Part shown: positions 17,869-27,799 of the stretch, piece after piece | How positions within the stretch are numbered: the stretch's first letter is position 1 | Layout: each line of letters starts with the position of its first letter | Assembly: GCF_003813985.1 (NCBI RefSeq) | Contig: NZ_CP033897.1 | Location: 2,046,001-2,110,000, forward strand | Direction of reading: 5' to 3' | DNA: 64,000 nucleotides | Origin: Corynebacterium gerontici | Lineage (GTDB): Bacteria; Actinomycetota; Actinomycetes; Mycobacteriales; Mycobacteriaceae | The notes under the pieces: generated by a model | Seen by the model: the letters and a program-made list of their open reading frames with translations, nothing else | Databases searched by the model: none | What the model was told of the DNA's origin: nothing | Position numbers and translations under genes: made by a program

Positions 17869-19883
17869 TACTTGTAGTTCCTTGTCATCAGCGGGATCGA
17901 TTCGAAGGTGAGCGGCTCAGCGTGGCGGATGAATTCGCCCTCTGCAGCGCCCGGCTCCCATGCGGATACGAAGCACCAGTTGTCGTCATCGCGCTCTGCT
18001 TCACCCTCAGGCGAGAGGTGATCGTCGCGGAAGTGAGCACCGCAGGACTCGTCGCGGTCGAGCGCATCGACGCACATGAGCTCACCCAGGTCGATGTAGT
18101 CGGCCACGCGCTGTGCGTACTCGAGCACCTGGTTCATTTCTTCCTGCTTACCGGTCACGCGGACGTTGGACCAGAACTCGCGGCGCAGAGCACGGATCTT
18201 CTCAATGCCTGCCTTGAGATCTTCAACGTTACGAGCCACGCCACAGGAGAAGTACAGGATCTCGCCGAGCTGGCGGTGGTAGTACTCGGGGCCGTGAGGA
18301 TCGGTGCCATGAACGTTCATCAAGCGGTCAATGCGAGCTTGTGCACGCTGCAAGGCAGCGGTGACCTCAGGTGCGCTCTCCGACAGGCGCTCCTCACCGA
18401 GGTGATTTGCCAGGTAGTGAGGAATGGTGAACGGCAGGGTGAACCAACCGTCGACGGAAGCCGAAAGCAGCGAGTTAGCGCCGAGGCGGTTTGCGCCGTG
18501 GTAGGTCCAGGAGCACTCGCCGGCTGCGAACAAGCCGGGGATGGAGGTCATCTCGTCGAAGTCCGTCCACAGACCACCCATTGTGAAGTGGCAGGTAGGA
18601 GCAATACGCATCGGGGAGGTGTAGGGATCCTCGCCGATAGCCTCTTCGTACATCTGGAAGAGGTTGGAGTAGCGCTCGCGGATGGTGTCTTGGCCGAGGC
18701 GCTCGATGGCGTCACGGAAGTCCAAGTATGCGGCGTTATGCAGCGGTCCAACACCGAGGCCCTTGTTGATCTGCTGGGAGATCGCACGGGATGCGACGTC
18801 GCGGGGCACTAGGTTGCCGAATGCGGGGTAGCGACGCTCGAGGAAGTAGTCCCGCTCATCTTCGGGGATGGTGTTGGGGTCGCGATCGTCCTTCTCCTTA
18901 ATGGGAGACCAAACGCGGCCGTCGTTACGCAGGGACTCGGACATCAGGATCGTCTTCGACTGCCATTCGGAGTTCACCGGCAGGCCGGTTGGGTGGAACT
19001 GAATGAAGGAAGGCGAAGCGATGTATGCGCCCTGCTCGTAAGCACGCATCATGGCGCCCGCGTTGGAGTTCTTGGCCAGCGTGGACATGTGGTACACGTT
19101 GCCGTAGCCACCGGTAGCCAGGATTACGGCGTGGCCGGTGTGGGCAGTGAGCTCACCATTGATCAGGTTGCGCATGACCAAGCCTTGGCAGCGCTTATTG
19201 TCACCTTCACCGGTGACGATCAAATCGACCATCTCATTGTGGGTGAAGATTTCAACGGAGCCCTGGTGGATCTGGCGTTGCAGCGAGGATGCAGTGGAGA
19301 GCTGGAGCTGCTGACCCGTCTGTCCACGGGTGTAGTAGGTACGAGAGACCTGCACACCGCCGAAGGAGCGGGTGGCGAGGGTGCCGCCGTATTCGCGGGC
19401 GAAGGGAGCACCGATGGCGTTCATGTGGTCAATCACGCGAACGGACTCAACGGCCAGGCGCCAGCAGTCAGACTCACGGCAGCGGTAGTCGCCGCCCTTC
19501 ACGGTGTCCTTGACGTGGCGGTACGCACCGTCGTTATCGACCTTCTTGCCGCGTGCGGAGTTCACGCCACCCTGAGCAGCAATGGAGTGCGCACGACGCG
19601 GAGCATCGTGGTAGGTGAATACCTTGACGTCGTAGCCAAGCTCACCGAGCGCCGCAGCGGCAGCGCCACCGGAGAGACCGGTGCCGACGACCAGCACGCG
19701 GAACTTGCGGCGGTTCAGCGGGGACACCAGGTTCATGTGATTCTTGTGGTATTCCCACATTTCCTTGGTGGGAACGCCCTTGGGCTCAGCCGAGTCGAGG
19801 ATGCTACCCGGGCGGACTCCCGGTACGACCGATGCTGGCTGGTTGAACTCAGGGCGAGCTGTGGTTTGCATTTGATTGCTCAT
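17868..19883 (-). CDS. sdhA: Succinate dehydrogenase flavoprotein subunit
   Basis: 671 aa. N-terminal FAD motif VVGTGLSGGAAAAALGELG; the flavin-linked His region (HSIAAQGGVN); catalytic region FHPTG and the substrate loop around ECSWTYHGANRLGANSLL. Oxidises succinate to fumarate and feeds menaquinone via SdhB/SdhC. The long form, like B. subtilis/C. glutamicum SdhA, fits the single large cytochrome b subunit SdhC. Confidence 0.97.
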   Translation of the reverse strand: MSNQMQTTARPEFNQPASVVPGVRPGSILDSAEPKGVPTKEMWEYHKNHMNLVSPLNRRKFRVLVVGTGLSGGAAAAALGELGYDVKVFTYHDAPRRAHSIAAQGGVNSARGKKVDNDGAYRHVKDTVKGGDYRCRESDCWRLAVESVRVIDHMNAIGAPFAREYGGTLATRSFGGVQVSRTYYTRGQTGQQLQLSTASSLQRQIHQGSVEIFTHNEMVDLIVTGEGDNKRCQGLVMRNLINGELTAHTGHAVILATGGYGNVYHMSTLAKNSNAGAMMRAYEQGAYIASPSFIQFHPTGLPVNSEWQSKTILMSESLRNDGRVWSPIKEKDDRDPNTIPEDERDYFLERRYPAFGNLVPRDVASRAISQQINKGLGVGPLHNAAYLDFRDAIERLGQDTIRERYSNLFQMYEEAIGEDPYTSPMRIAPTCHFTMGGLWTDFDEMTSIPGLFAAGECSWTYHGANRLGANSLLSASVDGWFTLPFTIPHYLANHLGEERLSESAPEVTAALQRAQARIDRLMNVHGTDPHGPEYYHRQLGEILYFSCGVARNVEDLKAGIEKIRALRREFWSNVRVTGKQEEMNQVLEYAQRVADYIDLGELMCVDALDRDESCGAHFRDDHLSPEGEAERDDDNWCFVSAWEPGAAEGEFIRHAEPLTFESIPLMTRNYK

Positions 19884-19904
19884 AGTTGAAAAACCTTTAC
19901 GTCC

Positions 19905-20663
19905 TTAGCCGATCCAGCCCAAAGCGATGGATAGAGGAATGGCAATGTTGCCAATCATCACCACTGCGGGGAGCAGGTATGCGATGAAGAGCATGACCGC
20001 GCGCCAACGGCGACCGGTGATACCGAGGTCGCTGGTAGCGAGCCAGATGCCGTGCGTCAGGTGCAGGAACAGCGTCACCATGGCGATGATGTAGAAGATG
20101 GTGACGGGCCAGCGCGAGAAGCTTGCAATCATGTTGGCGTAGATCTCGCCGTGTGCGAACTGATCCGAGGCAGCCGGTGCCACACCTGCGGTGAGGTCGA
20201 GGATGTGGAACACGATGAACGCAAGCAGCACCACACCGGTGACCAGCATGGTCGAGGTGGTGAAGCTGTTCATACCGCCCATGAGGTTGCTGCGGCGGAA
20301 CTTGCCACGGGACTTGTGGGAACGCCCGGTCAGCGCGAATGCGCCGTAGATGTGCAGCGCCAGGCAGGCGAGCAGTACAATGCGGAAGATCCAGAGGAAA
20401 GCCTCGTGGGGGAACAGCGGGTAGAACATGTTGCGCAGCCACTCGCCGTAGACGTCGATTGGGTGCGTGCCGTCGTCATAGAACGGCAAGAAGATCTTCA
20501 GGTTGCCGGCCATATGGAAGGCAACGAACAACGCGAAGATCAGGCCGGTGACGGCCATAGTGAGCTTGAGTGCCCACGTTGGGAACTTCGGCCGCTCACG
20601 CAGCGGCTTTTCTGTGATTTTGCCGTGAGCAACTGCCTCACGGTCGATATTTTGTACAGTCAT
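19905..20663 (-). CDS. sdhC: Succinate dehydrogenase cytochrome b subunit
   Basis: 252 aa with five predicted membrane segments. His residues suited to di-heme ligation are at FHMAGN, HIYGAF, FHILDL and HLTHGIW. A single large membrane subunit without SdhD is the type B complex II arrangement. Strong SD GGAGGT before ATG. Transcribed from the 371-bp region shared with ramB. Confidence 0.94.
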   Translation of the reverse strand: MTVQNIDREAVAHGKITEKPLRERPKFPTWALKLTMAVTGLIFALFVAFHMAGNLKIFLPFYDDGTHPIDVYGEWLRNMFYPLFPHEAFLWIFRIVLLACLALHIYGAFALTGRSHKSRGKFRRSNLMGGMNSFTTSTMLVTGVVLLAFIVFHILDLTAGVAPAASDQFAHGEIYANMIASFSRWPVTIFYIIAMVTLFLHLTHGIWLATSDLGITGRRWRAVMLFIAYLLPAVVMIGNIAIPLSIALGWIG

Positions 20664-20728
20664 GGCACCTCCAGTGTCGTATTCACTTTAGAACGCTGGA
20701 GTCACCCTAGACCACTTAGAACTCCCTG

Positions 20729-20744
20729 GGTGACTCACCTCACA
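20729..20744. promoter_or_regulatory. Candidate GlxR (cAMP-CRP) site upstream of sdhC
   Basis: GGTGA-CTCACC-TCACA matches the corynebacterial GlxR consensus TGTGA-N6-TCACA at 9 of 10 half-site bases. It lies 66 bp before the sdhC ATG. GlxR control of sdhCAB is known in C. glutamicum. Confidence 0.6.
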
Positions 20745-20774
20745 ACGGCCCGAAAAGAGCTCTCTGCCTGCAGG

Positions 20775-20793
20775 TTAGGTTTGCCTTAGCTAT
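20775..20793. promoter_or_regulatory. Candidate DtxR box upstream of sdhC
   Basis: TTAGGTTTGCCTTAGCTAT matches the 19-bp DtxR consensus at about 13-14 positions, with the TTAGGTT half intact. Iron-dependent control of an Fe-S/heme complex would be sensible. Confidence 0.5.
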
Positions 20794-20858
20794 TGGCCAC
20801 TGCTGACACAAGGGCAAAATATGGCACGACCGGCACATTCTCTTTGAGTGTGCGGGGG

Positions 20859-20870
20859 CGTCGAAAAGCT
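20859..20870 (-). repeat. 12-mer repeat AGCTTTTCGACG
   Basis: Exact copy in the sdhC-ramB intergenic region. The 3' flank on the minus strand is CCCCCGCAC. Confidence 0.8.
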
Positions 20871-20883
20871 TGGAAATCCGGGA

Positions 20884-20915
20884 GTATTAAGCACTGATTA
20901 TTCCATGCTTAATAC
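20884..20915. promoter_or_regulatory. 10-bp palindrome in the sdhC-ramB control region
   Basis: GTATTAAGCA, 12-bp spacer, TGCTTAATAC: perfect arms. It does not match the GlxR, DtxR or RamB consensus. Possible operator for another regulator, or a divider between the divergent units. Confidence 0.45.
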
Positions 20916-20969
20916 CTACACCCATAAGGACTCAACCAAAGGATTGACTGAGATGTGAACATGTCCCGG

Positions 20970-21005
20970 AGACTTTGCGAAATTCAGCAATGCAAAACTT
21001 TGCAA
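20970..21005. promoter_or_regulatory. Two candidate RamB sites before ramB
   Basis: AGACTTTGCGAAA (20970-20982) and AAAACTTTGCAA (20994-21005) fit the RamB consensus (A/G)AACTTTGCAAA. They lie 30-65 bp before the ramB ATG, consistent with the autorepression known in C. glutamicum. Confidence 0.65.
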
Positions 21006-21034
21006 TGCTTTGCCGCTGGCATAAAGTGTGATCT

Positions 21035-22447
21035 ATGACAAAGACGTTCGTCGGCTCGCGGCTTCGCCAATTACGGCGCGAGAGAGACTTAAGCCAAGCA
21101 TCACTTGCCCAATCACTCGGGCTATCGGCCAGCTATGTCAATCAAATCGAGCACGACGTTCGCCCACTCACCATGAGTGTGCTCGACCGAATCACCGAGA
21201 CATTCGGCGTCGATCGAACCTTCTTTTCCAGAGACGACAACTCCAGGCTCGTCGCCGAAATTCAAGACGTCACCCTCGACCGCGAAATCTGCCCCACCCC
21301 CATCCAACTCGAACACCTCGGCGAAATGGTAGAACACCACCCGGAGATCGCCAGGCTCATGGTCGCCATGCATCGCCGCTACCGCAACGTGCGCGACAAA
21401 TTGAGCGTCGCCACCGATGCCCGCTTCGCTGGCTCACTCGATGAAACGAGCGCGGTATCCGAAGCACTGTCCATGCCCCACGACGAAGTGCGGGACTTCT
21501 TCTACGCGCGACAAAACTACCTCGACGCACTGGACCGACACGCTGAGCAGCTTGCCGACGAACTCAGCATCCAAATTTTCGACATCCGCGGCACAGGCGA
21601 CCGCCTCACAGAACAGCTACAAAAACACGGCGTCACAGTCGAAATAGGAGAGTTGGACGGAGCGCTGCACGACTTTGACCCACACCGGCGCATCATTGCA
21701 CTCTCCCCCGTCCTCGACGCAGGACAAATCGCATTCCGCATGGCCACCGAACTCGGATTCCTCGAAGCGGGAAGCACCATTCAAGAACTCGTGCACGAAA
21801 CTAGCTTCAGCACCGCAGAAGCCGAACAACTGGCCCGAAAAGGCCTTGCCTCCTACTTCGCGGCCGCTCTCATCATGCCCTACGGCCTCTTTCACGCCCA
21901 GGCCGAACGCTGCGGATACGACATCGAATATCTCTCCACCATGTTCGGCGTGGGCTACGAAACAGTCTGCCACCGCCTATCCACACTTCAACGCGAAAAC
22001 CTCCGAGGTATCCCCTTCACCTTCATCCGCGCAGACCGCGCGGGCAACATCTCCAAGCGCCAATCAGCCACCGGATTCCACTTCACCCATGCAGGAGGCA
22101 CCTGCCCCCTCTGGAACGTCTACGAAGCCTTCGGCTCACCCGGACAAATCGTGCGACAAGTAGCACAAATGCCCGACGGAAGAACCTACCTCTGGATTGC
22201 CCGCACCGTCCGACACGACGTCGGACACTTCGGCGACACCAGCAAACTCTTCTCCATCGCACTCGGCTGCCAAATCCAGCACGCCTCACGCACGGTGTAC
22301 GCCACCGGACTCGACCTCAACCACACCGTACCCATCGGCGCCGGATGCCGCGTATGCCTGCGCAAAGACTGCGCCCAACGCGCATTCCCACCGGTCAACC
22401 GCCCTATCAACATCAATCCCCACAGTTCCTCCATCGCGCCCTACTAA
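21035..22447 (+). CDS. ramB: Transcriptional regulator RamB
   Basis: 470 aa. XRE-type helix-turn-helix (about 8-62; [21 protein letters not shown]), then an ImmA/IrrE-like (DUF955) central domain (about 190-330; [19 protein letters not shown]) and the C-terminal short-chain fatty-acyl regulator domain with [11 protein letters not shown] and [15 protein letters not shown]. In C. glutamicum RamB represses acetate/TCA genes and responds to the carbon source. Its position divergent to sdhCAB is conserved. Confidence 0.94.
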   Translation: MTKTFVGSRLRQLRRERDLSQASLAQSLGLSASYVNQIEHDVRPLTMSVLDRITETFGVDRTFFSRDDNSRLVAEIQDVTLDREICPTPIQLEHLGEMVEHHPEIARLMVAMHRRYRNVRDKLSVATDARFAGSLDETSAVSEALSMPHDEVRDFFYARQNYLDALDRHAEQLADELSIQIFDIRGTGDRLTEQLQKHGVTVEIGELDGALHDFDPHRRIIALSPVLDAGQIAFRMATELGFLEAGSTIQELVHETSFSTAEAEQLARKGLASYFAAALIMPYGLFHAQAERCGYDIEYLSTMFGVGYETVCHRLSTLQRENLRGIPFTFIRADRAGNISKRQSATGFHFTHAGGTCPLWNVYEAFGSPGQIVRQVAQMPDGRTYLWIARTVRHDVGHFGDTSKLFSIALGCQIQHASRTVYATGLDLNHTVPIGAGCRVCLRKDCAQRAFPPVNRPININPHSSSIAPY

Positions 22448-22499
22448 ACCACCCGATGCGCGCCGCAGACTCGGCGGCGCCGGGCGTACCATCGAACAC

Positions 22500-22685
22500 A
22501 TGGCACGCCCAGAACCCAAATGCCCCATCCGCTTTGGCGAACCCTGCTCACTGTGCGTTCCAGGCGCCAACGGCCCCCAAGACTGCCAACTGGTCGCCCT
22601 CGTTCGAGACGACCCCGAACTGCTCGAACTCCAACAACAGATGCGGCAAGAAAAGCGTTCGGCGGGACACGGCAGGCGAACATAG
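22500..22685 (+). CDS. DUF6767-like small protein
   Basis: 61 aa, MARPEPKCPIRFGEPCSLCVPGANGPQDC, with four Cys in the pattern C-x7-C-x2-C-x9-C, probably a metal-binding knuckle, and a charged C-terminus. There is no SD; TACCAT ends 7 nt before the ATG, the spacing expected for a leaderless transcript. A conserved small gene of this type lies between ramB and lpd in corynebacteria. Function unknown. Confidence 0.75.
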   Translation: MARPEPKCPIRFGEPCSLCVPGANGPQDCQLVALVRDDPELLELQQQMRQEKRSAGHGRRT

Positions 22686-22739
22686 CCACACCCCTCTACC
22701 CTTGAGCCCGGAAGAAAATATTCACTCGGGGGAGGAATC

Positions 22740-23828
22740 ATGGCTGTTCAGCGCCGCTTCACCGCGCGCGGAGACACGCGTTGGATTGGACGTTTTCGCG
22801 ATGCTAAAGGGAAAGAGCACGCGAAAAGTTTTCGCGATGAGAACGCGGCGAAGCATTGGGTACATACTCAACAGGAGCTTGTGAAGAGCGGAAATTGGGT
22901 GAATGTGCGGGATGCGTCCCGCGTAGGTGACCTGGCGAGACTGTGGGCGGGGACGTCAGAGCGCAGCAACACCCACAATGCTAGGCAGCACTTCCTCAAA
23001 AATCTGAACTGGTTGGCAGCGGTGGACGTCGAAAAGCTCACTCCAACCGACATCCGAGACTGGCACGCGCAACTTCTCTTTGGGCGGCCGTGGGCGGGTG
23101 GACGGACGCTGGCACCGCGCACGGTTAGCCATCTGATGAATTATCTGAGCCGCACGCTCGATCACGCCGTCGAACTCGGAACACTTGGGCGCAATCCAAT
23201 GCAATCAATGCGCTTCAGCGATCCGGGAACGCACCAGGTCAAATCGATTCCAAGCATCGAAGAATTGCAATTGCTTGTCGACGCCACCCGTCCCGAACAC
23301 CACTGGCTCGCACTGGCGATTCACGTTGCCACCACCTGCGGTTTGCGTGCCTCCGAAGCGGCCGGACTACAGCGAGGCGACTATGGATCCGAGGGGCTGC
23401 GCATCGAGCGTCAATGCACCAAAACAGTGGGAGAATATTCGCCGCTCAAAACTCCCGCATCTTACAGGTCAGTGCCCGTCCCGGAGGTGCTTAGCGACGT
23501 CATCCGACGCCAACCAAATGGGGAAACGCCACTATTGAGAACACGTAGCGGCACCGGGGTCAGCGGAGCCGTGATCGCAAACGCCATGGCTGCCACCCGC
23601 AAACGCGCGGGACTTTCTGAAACGCTCACATTTCATGCGCTACGGCACTTCTATGCCTCCCATATGTTGGGGTCGGGCGTGCCACTGCCTGCGGTTTCAC
23701 GCTTATTGGGGCATGCGAACTCTGCCGTTACCGCCCGGATTTACGCCCATTACATCGACGGCCAAGAAACCGAGGCACTCAGCGCGTCGAAGGATCTGGA
23801 GTTAAAGCTAGGTTTTGAAAAACGCTAA
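22740..23828 (+). CDS. Tyrosine recombinase/phage-type integrase
   Basis: 362 aa. N-terminal arm-binding domain with RRFTARGDTRWIGRFRD, a core-binding SAM-like region (about 60-160) and a catalytic domain with R203 (GLRASEA), K237, H299/R302 (FHALRH), H325 (LLGHA) and Y335 (IYAHY). The catalytic set is complete, so it may be active. SD GGGGGAGGA. No excisionase, phage or conjugation gene lies nearby, and the gene interrupts the usual ramB-DUF6767-lpd order, so it is a lone insertion or the remnant of a larger element. Confidence 0.9.
   Translation: MAVQRRFTARGDTRWIGRFRDAKGKEHAKSFRDENAAKHWVHTQQELVKSGNWVNVRDASRVGDLARLWAGTSERSNTHNARQHFLKNLNWLAAVDVEKLTPTDIRDWHAQLLFGRPWAGGRTLAPRTVSHLMNYLSRTLDHAVELGTLGRNPMQSMRFSDPGTHQVKSIPSIEELQLLVDATRPEHHWLALAIHVATTCGLRASEAAGLQRGDYGSEGLRIERQCTKTVGEYSPLKTPASYRSVPVPEVLSDVIRRQPNGETPLLRTRSGTGVSGAVIANAMAATRKRAGLSETLTFHALRHFYASHMLGSGVPLPAVSRLLGHANSAVTARIYAHYIDGQETEALSASKDLELKLGFEKR
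23027..23038 (-). repeat. 12-mer repeat AGCTTTTCGACG
   Basis: Exact copy inside the integrase gene, antisense (protein reads DVEKLTP). The 3' flank is TCCACCGCT. Its presence in an apparently acquired gene means the element was amelioriated or picked the motif up from a related genome. Confidence 0.8.
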
Positions 23829-23886
23829 CTGTTTCGGCGGGGAGCCGCTGCCTTTTAACGATTCCGCTGGGATAGAGACGGCGAAA

Positions 23887-23934
23887 CCGGAAATCCCATG
23901 CCGCAGTTTTGCGGGATATTTGCGGGATTTCCGG
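23887..23934. repeat. Inverted and direct repeats downstream of the integrase
   Basis: CCGGAAATCCC (23887-23897) is inverted at 23924-23934 (GGGATTTCCGG), and TTTGCGGGAT is directly repeated in the loop (23909 and 23920). The region lies between the integrase stop and lpd. It could be attachment-site arm repeats or a terminator. Confidence 0.5.
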
Positions 23935-23973
23935 CAGTTCCGAGGATTTACAGGGCGCTGACCTGCGGTTTCA

Positions 23974-25383
23974 CTAAAGGTTAATCATGTGCCCCATGAT
24001 TCCCTCTGCCGCTTCCTTCATCGCCTCCGACAGCGTCGGGTGCGTGTGAACGTTGCGCCCGATTTCCTCGCAGGTGAGGTCGAAACGCTGTGCCAGAGTG
24101 AGCTCGGGAAGCAGTTCGGAGACGTTGGCGCCAACCATGTGTGCGCCAAGCAGCTCGCCATATTCGGCGTCGGCAACGATCTTGACAAAGCCGGCCGTTT
24201 CAGCGAGGCCTGCAGCCTTGCCGTTCGCGGTGAAGGGGAAGGAGGCCACCTTGATCTCGCGGTCGGAGAACTTCTCTTTCGCGGCTTCTTCGGTGTAGCC
24301 GAAGGAAGCGACCTGCGGGTTGCAGAAGGTGGCGCGCGGCATCATCATGTAGTCGCCAAGCTCTTCGGTTTCTGCACCAGCAATGGTTTCTGCCGCCACG
24401 ACGCCCTGAGCTTCAGCCACGTGAGCGAGCTGTAGCTTCGCGGTGACGTCGCCGATGGCGTAAATGTGGTCGACGGAGGTGCGCATACGCTCGTCGATGT
24501 CGATCGCGCCGCGCTCGGTGAGCTTCACACCAGTGTTCTCCAGGCCGTACCCTTCAACGCGAGGTGCAAAGCCGATGGAGATCATCACTCGCTCGGCCTT
24601 GAGCGTCTCGGACTTGGATCCGTCCTTGGATTCCACGTCAACTTCGACGCTGTCGCCGTTGTCACGCACGGCGGTGGTCTTGTGGCCGGTGAGCAGCTTC
24701 ACGCCGAGCTTCTTGTACTGCTTGGCGATCTCCTTGGACACGTCGGCATCCTCATTGGGAAGCACGCGATCCATGAACTCGACGATGGTGACGTCAACAC
24801 CATAGTTGGCGAGTACATACGCGAACTCCATGCCGATGGCGCCAGCGCCAACGATCACCATGGACTTCGGTGCTTCTTCCTTGAGGATCTGCTCCTCATA
24901 GGACAGCACGTTGCCACCAAGTTCAACGCCCGGCAGAGAACGAACCACGGAGCCGGTGGCGATAATGCAGTTGTCGAAGGTGATGGTCGTTCCAGCGTCC
25001 TTGCCTTCGCTGACCTCGATGGTGTTTGCATCCTTGAAAGAACCTAGACCATCAATTTCAGTGATCTTGTTCTTTTTCATTAGGTAATGCACGCCCTTGA
25101 CAATGCCCGCAGAGACCTTGCGGGAACGCTTGTGAGCGGTTGGGTAATCGAAGGACACGTCGCCTGAGATACCGAAGGTCTTCGCCTCATGGTTGAAGAT
25201 GTGTGCCACTTCGGCGTTCTTCAACAGAGCCTTGGAGGGGATGCAACCGACATTGAGACAGACACCGCCCCAATATTGCTTCTCAACAACAGCGACCTTC
25301 TTGCCCAGTTGTGCTGCACGAATGGCGGCGACATAGCCACCGGGGCCAGCGCCGAGAACTACTACGTCATAATGATTAGTCAC
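23974..25383 (-). CDS. lpd: Dihydrolipoyl dehydrogenase
   Basis: 469 aa E3 component of pyruvate/2-oxoglutarate dehydrogenase complexes (in actinobacteria also the glycine and branched-chain systems). FAD motif [13 protein letters not shown]; redox-active disulfide [16 protein letters not shown] motif [14 protein letters not shown]-terminal catalytic HxxxxE in [13 protein letters not shown] start, weak SD. Normal length. Confidence 0.97.
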   Translation of the reverse strand: MTNHYDVVVLGAGPGGYVAAIRAAQLGKKVAVVEKQYWGGVCLNVGCIPSKALLKNAEVAHIFNHEAKTFGISGDVSFDYPTAHKRSRKVSAGIVKGVHYLMKKNKITEIDGLGSFKDANTIEVSEGKDAGTTITFDNCIIATGSVVRSLPGVELGGNVLSYEEQILKEEAPKSMVIVGAGAIGMEFAYVLANYGVDVTIVEFMDRVLPNEDADVSKEIAKQYKKLGVKLLTGHKTTAVRDNGDSVEVDVESKDGSKSETLKAERVMISIGFAPRVEGYGLENTGVKLTERGAIDIDERMRTSVDHIYAIGDVTAKLQLAHVAEAQGVVAAETIAGAETEELGDYMMMPRATFCNPQVASFGYTEEAAKEKFSDREIKVASFPFTANGKAAGLAETAGFVKIVADAEYGELLGAHMVGANVSELLPELTLAQRFDLTCEEIGRNVHTHPTLSEAMKEAAEGIMGHMINL

Positions 25384-25545
25384 AAACTCTAAGGATACGG
25401 AATCTTTCCAGATTTTTCTTCAAGGTCACGAAGGCATGTGGAACAGTGCTGAGAGAAATTGGGCAGTGACGCGGGCTATCGAATGAGATACACTCTCCGT
25501 TACAGTTCCGTAATATTCCCTCAATCTTGCAAGAGAGATATGTCA

Positions 25546-26610
25546 ATGAAGCTTCATCGCAGCTTGTTCGCCGCAGGTTCGGCGCTCGCCCTCAGCCTTG
25601 GCGTTGCCACGCCAACCCACGCATCCGAGATCAACCCAGCTCAGGTTGCTGGTGAAACTCCTCTGGCTAGCGTCCACACCGGTGAGACTCCGAATTTGGC
25701 TCCACTCTGGCGCGACAAGCTCGATGGCAAACGGCAAGTTGAGATGTGGGCCCACTCGCCTTCCATGAACCGCGATGTCCCACTCGTGGTTTTGAAGGCT
25801 TCTTCCCCGAACCGTCCGACCCTCTATCTGCTCAACGGCGCAGACGGCGGTGAAGGCCCGGTGAACTGGGTGCTGCGCACCGACGTCCTGGACTTCTATG
25901 CGGATAAAGACATTAACGTCGTGATCCCCATGTCGGGGGCATTTTCCTATTACACCGACTGGGTGGAGGACGCGCCGAGCATTGGAGGCAAGCAAAGCTG
26001 GGAAACGTTCCTCACCAAGGAGCTGCCTGGCCCCCTTGAACAAACACTCGGCGCGAATAACCAGCGCGCTATCGCTGGCATGTCAATGTCTGCCACCTCG
26101 GCTCTGCTCATGGCTGAGCACAATCCCGGGTTCTACGATTCCGTCGCTTCCTTCTCAGGATGTGCATCCACCTCTGATCCCGTCACCTACAATTTCGTGC
26201 GCCTCACCGTCAATCGCGGCGGTAACGAGCCAGAGCAAATGTGGGGACCGATGGGCGGCGAATACAACCGCTTCAACGATGCCCTCATCAATGCCGAGGG
26301 TCTTCGCAACACGCCGGTCTATGTTTCCAACGGCTCCGGAATCATGGGCGAGTTCGATTCACCCCAGTATCTTCTGGAAAACGGCGTCAAGCCGGCGCAG
26401 CTTGCTTCCGCAAGCGCCACGTTGGGCATTGAAGGTGGCGCGATTGAAGCCTCCACCAACGCCTGCACCCACGCTTTCAAAGTGAAGATGGACACACTCG
26501 GTATTCCGGCTGATTACAACTTCCGCCCTGCTGGGACGCACTCTTGGGGCTATTGGCAGCAGGATCTGCGCGATTCTTGGTCGACAATCGCCCGCGGATT
26601 TGGTATCTAA
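25546..26610 (+). CDS. cmt: Corynomycolyltransferase (antigen 85 family)
   Basis: 354 aa secreted esterase-fold enzyme that moves corynomycolate between trehalose monomycolate and arabinogalactan or trehalose. Signal peptide MKLHRSLFAAGSALALSLG ending at THA-SEI; nucleophile Ser in AGMSMSATSAL; SFSGCA after it; terminal His in THSWGYW. Two in-frame ATGs exist (25540, 25546); 25546 has GAGAGA at good SD spacing. A single catalytic domain with no C-terminal LGFP repeats. Confidence 0.92.
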   Translation: MKLHRSLFAAGSALALSLGVATPTHASEINPAQVAGETPLASVHTGETPNLAPLWRDKLDGKRQVEMWAHSPSMNRDVPLVVLKASSPNRPTLYLLNGADGGEGPVNWVLRTDVLDFYADKDINVVIPMSGAFSYYTDWVEDAPSIGGKQSWETFLTKELPGPLEQTLGANNQRAIAGMSMSATSALLMAEHNPGFYDSVASFSGCASTSDPVTYNFVRLTVNRGGNEPEQMWGPMGGEYNRFNDALINAEGLRNTPVYVSNGSGIMGEFDSPQYLLENGVKPAQLASASATLGIEGGAIEASTNACTHAFKVKMDTLGIPADYNFRPAGTHSWGYWQQDLRDSWSTIARGFGI

Positions 26611-26614
26611 TTAA

Positions 26615-27799
<1,185 letters not shown>

